DNA of 7,527 nucleotides from the NCBI GenBank assembly GCA_002358835.1, contig DEPP01000116.1:26107-33633 (forward strand), given 5' to 3'. Under the pieces are notes generated by a model that was not told where the DNA came from, ran no database searches, and saw only the letters and a program-made list of their open reading frames with translations. Origin of the DNA: Bacteroidales bacterium UBA3389 (GTDB taxonomy: Bacteria; Bacteroidota; Bacteroidia; Bacteroidales; P3). The position numbers and the translations under genes were made by a program. This document shows positions 1 through 5,575 of the stretch, one piece after another (position 1 is the stretch's first letter; every line of letters starts with the position of its first letter).

Positions 1-58
1 AAACAGCCGAAAAATAAATCCAAACAAGGATTGCAGATAATAACTTTTTTAACCAAAC

Positions 59-65
59 AGGTGAT
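59..65 (+). promoter_or_regulatory. Shine-Dalgarno-like site before the first secreted-protein gene
   Basis: The seven bases AGGTGAT are an exact complement of part of the usual bacterial 16S 3' end. They lie 4 bases before the ATG at 70, and the AGG core ends 8 bases before it, which is normal spacing. The site supports position 70 as the start. Most genes in this window, and in Bacteroidota generally, lack such a site, so it is either a real exception or chance. Confidence 0.4.
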
Positions 66-69
66 AATA

Positions 70-1458
70 ATGAAAAAGAAATATTTTACAAACATTTTTC
101 TGCTTGCAATGTTGATACTATTTGCCACTTCTCCATTGCAGGCACAGAGTTGGACAACATATGATGAGTTGACAATGCATAATGATATGCAAACAGAAGT
201 TCAATATCAAAAAGTAAGACAATACAGATATAAATTCCCAATAAGTGTTGGTAATCAACTTGGAGGAAATCAGTTTTTCTTTACAAAATGGGAAGGGGTT
301 AATAATACAGTAGAGCAATTCTGTTTGAATGATACAAATATCATTGTTTCTGATTTTACGATATTGGGAGACACTTTATATTTTTGTGGTAAACGATTGA
401 ATATTCAAACAAATAATTATGACGGGATTATAGGTCGTATTAGTGTATATGAATGCTTCTACAATCACAATCCCAATTATGAAGTGGTGAGCATTACCTT
501 AGTTCAGAATTTAACTAAGCTGGTAGCTTACTATCTTGATGAATATAGAGTAAATATTGTTGCAATTGGAGATAATGGGCTTTCAACAACGTTGCCCGGA
601 AGAGTTGTTCAACTGAATGCTGAAATCAATAATTCAAATCTTAATTGTGAAACATTGCTAAGTGCTTACATATCGACGACTCAGAAAGAAATAATGCATG
701 ATATTTGTTTGTTAGAGGATAAAATAGCAACAGTGAGTCGTATATATCCGGATAACCAGTATATAGTGCGATATTACCCTTTGGATAACCATTTGACCAA
801 TACTTTTAGTTGTATGTATAATTTTCAAAACATAACTTTTAACACTACATCTCATCCTTATGATTATCCGCTTCATATTGCAAAAATCACCAACGATGTT
901 TTAGCAGTAGGAGTTTCTGCTATGAGTGGTTTATTTAATTTTACAATGTTAAATCTATTGCTTAAGGACACAACAATTGTATTGCCATCTCATTTTGTTA
1001 TGCATGAAAATAAAGATAATAAACTCTTAGAGATGGAATATTCAACCTATCAAAAGAAATTGCTTATGTTGCATAGTAACTTCTTTGAATCACATGGTAC
1101 GCAACAAACAATATGTTTTATAGATCCGAATGAAGATAGTACTTATACTGCTTTTTTGAATTATTTGACTACTCAAAATCAATTAAATCATTTCAGTATA
1201 ATATCGAATGATAAATATGCCGTTGCAGGTGTATATAAGTATTATCCGTCTTATCCGACTCAATTGTTGGGTATCAGTACCATGGAGGAATATCCTAATT
1301 CTTGTTCTGTTTATGAAAAAACGGATGTGTTTATTTCCAATCTGTCAAATGGGGTAACTATTCTTGATTTGACAATTTATAATCACCCTAATGTAAATTG
1401 GAGTACTATACAGGGCTACTTTGATAATAGTAATTTAAATGTAGATTGTCATGATTGA
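70..1458 (+). CDS. Exported protein of unknown function, probable six-bladed beta-propeller
   Basis: This 462-residue protein has a clear signal peptide: a basic start (MKKKYF), a hydrophobic core at about residues 9-20, and a cleavage site near SPLQAQ at 21-26. It should therefore enter the periplasm or go further out. I do not recognise a named family. After residue 85 a motif recurs at about 95, 152, 211, 269, 322 and 375. It has the form hydrophobic - turn with D/N - hydrophobic strand, for example DFTILGDTLYFCG (95-107), DICLLEDKIATVS and FSIISNDKYAVAG. The spacing of 53-59 residues is what propeller blades give. The C-terminus (about 411-462) ends in DCHD and has no T9SS sorting domain or lipobox, so it may be periplasmic or held by a partner. 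The start at 70 is chosen because it places the signal peptide at the N-terminus and has an SD-like site. The frame is open leftward to the window edge, with a TTG at 31, but that would bury the signal peptide. The next gene starts 28 bp after the stop, suggesting an operon. Translation, export and repeats are well supported; the fold is inferred and the function unknown. Confidence 0.85.
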   Translation: MKKKYFTNIFLLAMLILFATSPLQAQSWTTYDELTMHNDMQTEVQYQKVRQYRYKFPISVGNQLGGNQFFFTKWEGVNNTVEQFCLNDTNIIVSDFTILGDTLYFCGKRLNIQTNNYDGIIGRISVYECFYNHNPNYEVVSITLVQNLTKLVAYYLDEYRVNIVAIGDNGLSTTLPGRVVQLNAEINNSNLNCETLLSAYISTTQKEIMHDICLLEDKIATVSRIYPDNQYIVRYYPLDNHLTNTFSCMYNFQNITFNTTSHPYDYPLHIAKITNDVLAVGVSAMSGLFNFTMLNLLLKDTTIVLPSHFVMHENKDNKLLEMEYSTYQKKLLMLHSNFFESHGTQQTICFIDPNEDSTYTAFLNYLTTQNQLNHFSIISNDKYAVAGVYKYYPSYPTQLLGISTMEEYPNSCSVYEKTDVFISNLSNGVTILDLTIYNHPNVNWSTIQGYFDNSNLNVDCHD

Positions 1459-1486
1459 TTGTTTAATTGTAATAAATAGAAATTTT

Positions 1487-2590
1487 ATGAGAAGAAAGAG
1501 TTTTATAACACCGCTTGTTTTAATTGTTTTTTTGTTCTTGCCGTTTTTTGCAAAAGCACAATTGGATTCGGCTTTCGTAAGTTCAGCACATTTTAATCAA
1601 TATATTTTCCCGCCAATCATAGATACTAATTATAGTAATGTGAAAACAGCTCTCTGTTCAGATGAAGCAGCTTGTACAAATTTGTCAATAAATGGTAGCG
1701 GATTTCTTGATTCAACTTCTGTTGCGTATGCACAAAGGTTTGAAGTCAAACAAGGGGATAGTGTTTCTATCATGGGGGTAGCAGCATTGATTGGTAACCT
1801 ACCTACATACTATGGAATGACAGATACTGTAGATATAAGCATTTGGGATAAAGATCTTGCTACTATGTATTATATGCAATCGTTTTGTGTTTATGATACA
1901 GCGGGAATATTCAATTTTGCATATGATTGGGCAGAATTTATGTTAGATGACACACTCGTTTTGTATGATGACTATCATATTGCATACAGACATAATACAA
2001 TGTGTCATGTAGATATTACGACATCGTTAGTATTTATGACTTTGAATGAATATGCGTGGGATCTTCTTTCCGGATCTACAGATTGTGTCCCTTATGGCGT
2101 GAGTGCAAAGTACAAACCATACGTTCAATTCTGTCATGACAGGACATGGACTCATGTTGATGATGTTAATTGGACTTTAGAAAGTAGAAGTTATGAATAT
2201 CTTGCAAGATATCAAACTCATCCTGCTTCCAATTGCGATACTGCAGTATATAGGTCAGTTGGGGTTTGTCCGATAAGAGCGTTAGAAAACTCAACTTCGA
2301 CGGATGATGATTCAACATCGACAGGTGGCGGAGATAGTTATATAGCAACGGTATTGGCAGATAATGACATAGAGCTTTATCCTAACCCGACAGATGAAGT
2401 TTTGAATATACGCTCTGACTACAACATAACGGAGATTGAGGTTATAGATGCGATGAATCGTGTGATCGAGCATTGGGAACTTAACACAAGAGAGCTGACT
2501 CTTGATGTTGCAAGCTACAAATCGGGAACATATTTCATTATAATCAAAACCGACAAAGGCTCATTAACGAAGAAATTCATTGTAAGATAG
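1487..2590 (+). CDS. Secreted protein with T9SS type A C-terminal sorting domain
   Basis: This 367-residue protein begins with a signal peptide (MRRKSF, hydrophobic stretch at about 8-21, cleavage near FAKAQ at 21-25). A domain of about 240 residues follows that I cannot name. It is rich in Thr, Asp, Tyr and aromatics with several cysteines (for example ALCSDEAAC, the MCHVD and DCVPYG regions, and SNCD), which suggests an extracellular beta-sandwich with disulfides. A Ser/Thr/Asp/Gly linker at about 267-284 leads to a C-terminal sorting domain at about 292-367. That domain shows the hallmarks LYPNPTDEVLNI, then SGTYFIII, and a final KKFIVR. In Bacteroidota this domain directs export through the type IX secretion system and is removed at the outer membrane. 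An upstream ATG at 1451 overlaps the stop of the preceding gene, but it would add 12 residues before the signal peptide, so 1487 is preferred. No SD is visible before it. It is probably co-transcribed with the preceding gene. The sorting domain is confident; the role of the mature domain is unknown. Confidence 0.9.
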   Translation: MRRKSFITPLVLIVFLFLPFFAKAQLDSAFVSSAHFNQYIFPPIIDTNYSNVKTALCSDEAACTNLSINGSGFLDSTSVAYAQRFEVKQGDSVSIMGVAALIGNLPTYYGMTDTVDISIWDKDLATMYYMQSFCVYDTAGIFNFAYDWAEFMLDDTLVLYDDYHIAYRHNTMCHVDITTSLVFMTLNEYAWDLLSGSTDCVPYGVSAKYKPYVQFCHDRTWTHVDDVNWTLESRSYEYLARYQTHPASNCDTAVYRSVGVCPIRALENSTSTDDDSTSTGGGDSYIATVLADNDIELYPNPTDEVLNIRSDYNITEIEVIDAMNRVIEHWELNTRELTLDVASYKSGTYFIIIKTDKGSLTKKFIVR

Positions 2591-2612
2591 AACCAAAAAC
2601 AAGGATAACAAG

Positions 2613-2643
2613 AAAAGGAAATGCGATTTGCATTTCCTTTTTT
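2613..2643. terminator. Intrinsic terminator hairpin, probably bidirectional
   Basis: A perfect 12-bp stem pairs AAAAGGAAATGC (2613-2624) with GCATTTCCTTTT (2630-2641) around a 5-base loop (2625-2629), and the T-run continues to 2643. It starts 22 bases after the stop of the T9SS-sorted protein gene, so it should end that transcript. Because the arms begin with A and end with T, the reverse strand also gives a hairpin with a T-tract. It could therefore stop the converging truB operon too, although truB ends about 155 bp away. Confidence 0.85.
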
Positions 2644-2797
2644 CTTGTTCAAAAGTTCAGTAAAATAACTCTTTGTTTTAATTTTCTGAAATCAAGTTTC
2701 GTTCGAGCGAAATCAAGAAACGATTTAATGTTTCTTCGTTTTATCGGAATGATTATTTGATGTGTTTAATCGTTTGTTCGATATGATAGTTTGAACC
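2644..2797. other. Non-coding gap between converging operons
   Basis: No credible ORF lies here. Two small structures are visible. A 9-bp direct repeat GAAATCAAG occurs at 2688-2696 and 2709-2717, with a short TTTCG/CGAAA hairpin between (2697-2712). A 7-bp stem AAGAAAC/GTTTCTT lies at 2715-2721 and 2730-2736 with an 8-base loop. Neither has a T-tract that would make it a clear terminator for the minus-strand operon. I assign no function. Confidence 0.4.
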
Positions 2798-3508
2798 TTA
2801 TTGGCGTGCTTCGGTTGTGCTTTTTGGAGGGAATTGTTCTTCGACTTGCTCAATCGAAAAGGCTTCCGAAAGTTTGAAATCACCGATTTTTGTGCGACAA
2901 AGTGCCGAAAGATAGGCTCCACTGTTTAGTTTTGCTCCGAAATCTCTCGCAATCGAACGTATATAAGTGCCTTTTGAACAGCGTATTCTGAAATCTACTT
3001 CTGGAAAACGTATATCTGTTATTTCAAAGTCGTAAATGTGTATCGTTCTTTCTTTGATTTCGACTTCTTTCCCTTCGCGTGCTTTTGTGTAAGCCCTGAC
3101 TCCGTTTATTTTGAGTGCGGAAAATATAGGCGGAATCTGACTTTGTTCTCCTATGAAGGCTTTTGCAGTTTCGTAAATAAGATTTTCGTTAATGTGTTCA
3201 ACAGGGTAGGTGTTGTCGATTTCGGTTTCCAAGTCGTAACTCGGTGTTGTAGCTCCAAGATGTATCGTTCCGGTGTATTCTTTTTCTTGAGCCTGAAATT
3301 CCTCTATACGTTTTGTGTATTTGCCAACGCATAAAACTAACAATCCTGTGGCTAACGGATCAAGCGTTCCTGCGTGTCCTATCTTTATTTTCTTAAGTCC
3401 GAAATGTCTTTTCAGTATGTATTGAATCTTTTTCGTGGCTTGAAAAGATGTCCAAGTGTATGGTTTATTCAAAAGTATAAAGCCACCTTGCTCGGGTGTG
3501 ATTTCCAT
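2798..3508 (-). CDS. truB: tRNA pseudouridine(55) synthase TruB
   Basis: This 236-residue cytoplasmic enzyme converts uridine 55 in the T-loop of tRNAs to pseudouridine. The N-terminal GG-FILLNKPYTWTSF segment and the signature GHAGTLDPLATG (44-55) are present, with the catalytic aspartate at residue 50. Further family motifs are KEYTGTIHLGATTPSYDLET in the middle and the RCSKGTYIRSIARDFG motif in the C-terminal half. The length fits the short form of the family, which lacks the extra C-terminal RNA-binding domain of longer homologues. The ATG at 3508 lies 3 bases after the uppP stop and in the same frame, with no room for a separate promoter, so it is the last visible gene of the ftsX operon. 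Identification is firm. Confidence 0.97.
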   Translation of the reverse strand: MEITPEQGGFILLNKPYTWTSFQATKKIQYILKRHFGLKKIKIGHAGTLDPLATGLLVLCVGKYTKRIEEFQAQEKEYTGTIHLGATTPSYDLETEIDNTYPVEHINENLIYETAKAFIGEQSQIPPIFSALKINGVRAYTKAREGKEVEIKERTIHIYDFEITDIRFPEVDFRIRCSKGTYIRSIARDFGAKLNSGAYLSALCRTKIGDFKLSEAFSIEQVEEQFPPKSTTEARQ

Positions 3509-3511
3509 ATA

Positions 3512-4303
3512 TTAAACCTCCAATGGTATTCCGCAGAACATTAAAACAATGATAACCAAACCTACAATTATACGGTAGTAACCAAATGCCTTGAAACCAT
3601 ATTTTGTAAGAAAATCGATGAAAAACTTGATTGCAAGAATCGCAACAATGAAAGCAACAACGTTTCCTATCAAAAGTGTAAGCCAATTATCGCTCAATAG
3701 TTGCATTCCTGTGTCTGAGGTGAATGCTTTCAAGAGTTTGTATCCCGAAGCCGCAGCCATAGTGGGCACAGCGAGGAAAAACGAGAATTCGGCGGCTGTT
3801 TTGCGAGATAGTTTTTGTGTCATACCTCCGACGATTGTTGCCATCGAACGGCTGACTCCCGGAATCATAGCAATACATTGTGCTAAACCTATCATCAAAC
3901 TTTTCTTGTAGGTTATGGTTTGGTCTTCTTGCGGTTTGTTAAACCATTTGTCTGCAAACAACATAAAGACTCCACCGATTACAAGCATAATCGATACCAC
4001 CCAAACGTTTTCCAAAAAACTGTCAATCAAATCTCCTGCCAAGAAACCTATAACCGCCGCAGGTAAAAAGGCAACTAATAACTTCCAATAAAAGCCCCAT
4101 GTCTGAAAAAAGCGTTTCCAATACATCACAAGCACAGAAAGAATTGCTCCGAATTGGATACAGACTGTGAAAAGCTTAACAAATTCATCGCTTTTTACGC
4201 CTAAAATTCCTTGAGTCAAGATCATGTGTCCTGTTGACGAGACCGGCAAAAATTCTGTCAAGCCTTCAACTATCGAAATTATAATCGCTTCAATTATGTT
4301 CAT
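3512..4303 (-). CDS. uppP: Undecaprenyl-diphosphate phosphatase UppP (BacA)
   Basis: This 263-residue polytopic inner-membrane enzyme dephosphorylates undecaprenyl diphosphate. It thereby recycles the lipid carrier used for peptidoglycan and other surface polymers, and extra copies confer bacitracin resistance. The two active-site motifs are intact: EGLTEFLPVSSTGH at 13-26, which holds the glutamates and the conserved Ser/His, and PGVSRSMAT at 148-156, which holds the arginine. The C-terminal GYYRIIVG (241-248) is also typical. About seven to eight hydrophobic segments are visible and the length is normal for the family. The start ATG at 4303 follows the DUF3098 stop by 3 bases in the same frame, suggesting translational coupling. 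It sits in an operon with ftsX and truB. Identification is firm. Confidence 0.97.
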   Translation of the reverse strand: MNIIEAIIISIVEGLTEFLPVSSTGHMILTQGILGVKSDEFVKLFTVCIQFGAILSVLVMYWKRFFQTWGFYWKLLVAFLPAAVIGFLAGDLIDSFLENVWVVSIMLVIGGVFMLFADKWFNKPQEDQTITYKKSLMIGLAQCIAMIPGVSRSMATIVGGMTQKLSRKTAAEFSFFLAVPTMAAASGYKLLKAFTSDTGMQLLSDNWLTLLIGNVVAFIVAILAIKFFIDFLTKYGFKAFGYYRIIVGLVIIVLMFCGIPLEV

Positions 4304-4306
4304 ATC

Positions 4307-4579
4307 TTATTTTTGTTTTTTCATTATTGCGAATACTTCGATTGCCAAACCACCTACAATAAATAGCGGTGCCCAAAACATTCTTCTGCTGTTGAATAGT
4401 GCTTCGTTGAATTGGTCCGGATTATCACTGCCTCCGCCACTTAGAAGTATGTATCCTATGGCAAGAACAACCAATCCGATGCCCATGATTATGTAATTCA
4501 TCTTGCCGAATACAAAATCACTCTTTCCTTCTTCTGCTATTTTTGTGTCCTTTATTTGTGTCTCTTTTGTGTTTTTCAT
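4307..4579 (-). CDS. Small DUF3098-family membrane protein
   Basis: This 90-residue protein has a charged N-terminal tail (about 1-25, rich in Lys, Thr and Glu), a transmembrane segment at about 27-47 containing NYIIMGIGLVVLAIGYIL, and a short loop with GGGSDNPDQFNEALFNSRRM. A second transmembrane segment at about 66-85 is followed by a Lys-rich end (MKKQK). This matches DUF3098, a small two-helix Bacteroidota membrane protein of unknown function usually found between ftsX and uppP. The ATG at 4579 is preferred over a TTG at 4585 two codons upstream. The gene starts 16 bp after the ftsX stop and ends 3 bp before uppP. The conserved position suggests a role in division or envelope synthesis, but that is inference. 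Family assignment is from remembered sequence features and context, not a search. Confidence 0.88.
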   Translation of the reverse strand: MKNTKETQIKDTKIAEEGKSDFVFGKMNYIIMGIGLVVLAIGYILLSGGGSDNPDQFNEALFNSRRMFWAPLFIVGGLAIEVFAIMKKQK

Positions 4580-4595
4580 GATCAATTATTTTGTT

Positions 4596-5468
4596 TTATT
4601 TATATAAACGACTGCTTGTAAGATTCATGCTTTTCCTTACGGCTCTGAATGTGAAAGAGAACGAAAGTAAAACTCCCAATATCACGATTGTGGCACCGAT
4701 TGCAAGGTAAACGATGATGTGTTCTTGTAAAACGAATCCTTTGATTGAAGAATAAATCCAATACAACAAACCTGTCAATAAACAATCTGCCAATACAGAG
4801 CCTAAAAGTCCAAGCAATACTCCGCGAGCAACAAAAGGTCTTCTGATGAATCCCGGTTTTGCTCCAACCAATTCCATAGAGTGTATTTGCAAACGTTTAC
4901 TGCTGATAGTAAGTCTTATTGTGTGATTTATCAATGTTATTGCTATGAATAGCAAACAAAGGAACAATATGAAAATAAAAGCACTGACGTTGTATATAAC
5001 ATCGTTTATGTTTGTTATAAGGTCGTGTCGGTAATCTACAACATCGACTATGTCTTTTGCTTCAACGGCAACGATGAATTGTTTTATTTCCGATAGGTTT
5101 AATGCTTGAGCTTTGAAGTTTACTTCTATCGAAGACTGATACGGATTTATGGAATCCAAAACCAAAAGGTGATCATCGCCCATTATTTTGTTCATCATCT
5201 GTGCCGCTTGCTCGGAAGAAATGTATGCTGTCGATTTTACCTTTGGATTTTTCTTTATTTCAGCTTCCAATTCTTTTGCTTGCTGCTCATCGACATCAAG
5301 ATTCAGATACACAATAAAGGAAACCTGTTCTTTGATTTGCTGGCTCGTTGTGTAGGTGTGGTAAACAAACAGCATTATAAAGCCTAAAAGAAACATCACG
5401 AGCGAGATGCTTAAAACTGTTGAAAAGTTTGCACTCCACAGACTGAGAGACTTGTTTTTTCTTTTCAT
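4596..5468 (-). CDS. ftsX: Cell-division protein FtsX
   Basis: This 290-residue inner-membrane protein works with the ATPase FtsE to activate peptidoglycan hydrolases at the division site. The architecture is that of FtsX: a short basic N-terminus, TM1 at about 16-37, an extracytoplasmic domain at about 40-160, TM2 at about 161-183, then the conserved cytoplasmic stretch MELVGAKPGFIRRPF (198-212). TM3 at about 215-237, TM4 at about 252-274 and a basic tail follow. The frame opens at an ATG at 5501, but the first 11 codons from there contain a perfect promoter core (5490-5498) and read unlike FtsX. MKRKNK at 5468 is therefore taken as the start. It is the first gene of the operon with DUF3098, uppP and truB. 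ftsE is not next to it, as is usual in this phylum. Identification is firm. Confidence 0.95.
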   Translation of the reverse strand: MKRKNKSLSLWSANFSTVLSISLVMFLLGFIMLFVYHTYTTSQQIKEQVSFIVYLNLDVDEQQAKELEAEIKKNPKVKSTAYISSEQAAQMMNKIMGDDHLLVLDSINPYQSSIEVNFKAQALNLSEIKQFIVAVEAKDIVDVVDYRHDLITNINDVIYNVSAFIFILFLCLLFIAITLINHTIRLTISSKRLQIHSMELVGAKPGFIRRPFVARGVLLGLLGSVLADCLLTGLLYWIYSSIKGFVLQEHIIVYLAIGATIVILGVLLSFSFTFRAVRKSMNLTSSRLYK

Positions 5469-5489
5469 ATTCTTATCAAATAAATATCT

Positions 5490-5520
5490 GCAAAGGTACA
5501 AAAAAAGCTACTTACAACAA
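5490..5520 (-). promoter_or_regulatory. Promoter of the ftsX-DUF3098-uppP-truB operon
   Basis: Read on the minus strand, TACCTTTGC (5498 to 5490) matches the Bacteroidota -7 consensus TAnnTTTG plus the favoured C. A TTG at 5520-5518 provides the -33 element with a 19-base spacer. Transcription should start near 5483-5486, giving a leader of roughly 15-18 bases before the ftsX ATG at 5468. The leader is AT-rich and has no Shine-Dalgarno sequence. Confidence 0.85.
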
Positions 5521-5528
5521 AATAAAAC

Positions 5529-5559
5529 TTGAAGATAGATATTTTTTTTGTAGTTTTGC
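5529..5559 (+). promoter_or_regulatory. lysC promoter
   Basis: TAGTTTTGC at 5551-5559 is an exact TAnnTTTGC core, and TTG at 5529-5531 lies 19 bases upstream as the -33 element. The start site should fall near 5563-5566, so the leader is only about 10-13 bases. That leaves no room for a lysine riboswitch or an attenuator. The -33 element lies 8 bases from that of the divergent ftsX promoter. Confidence 0.85.
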
Positions 5560-5575
5560 GTTTCAAAAACGTTGT

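Noticed and set aside
38..50. TAACTTTT before the first gene as a -7 promoter box
   Set aside because: It lacks the final G of TAnnTTTG and has no TTG at the right distance upstream. The promoter of this gene pair is probably left of the window.
1..69. Tail of an upstream gene, or an N-terminal extension of the first gene
   Set aside because: The frame of the first gene is open to the edge and other frames stop at 15-17 and 38-40, but the stretch is too short to identify. The signal peptide at 70 argues against an extension.
2291..2325. Imperfect repeat TCAACTTCGACGG / TCAACATCGACAGG
   Set aside because: It encodes the STST-type low-complexity linker before the sorting domain and is explained by coding needs.
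2725..2922. Minus-strand ORF of 65 codons overlapping the end of truB
   Set aside because: It lies mostly within truB in another frame, is Lys/Asn/Ser-rich and shows no domain or start signal, so it is a shadow.
3038..3911. Plus-strand ORFs of 98 and 106 codons opposite truB and uppP
   Set aside because: They are antisense to well-identified genes, with no promoter box and no recognisable protein features.
5560..5575. Lysine riboswitch or attenuator before lysC
   Set aside because: The predicted leader is only about 10-13 bases, far too short for either.
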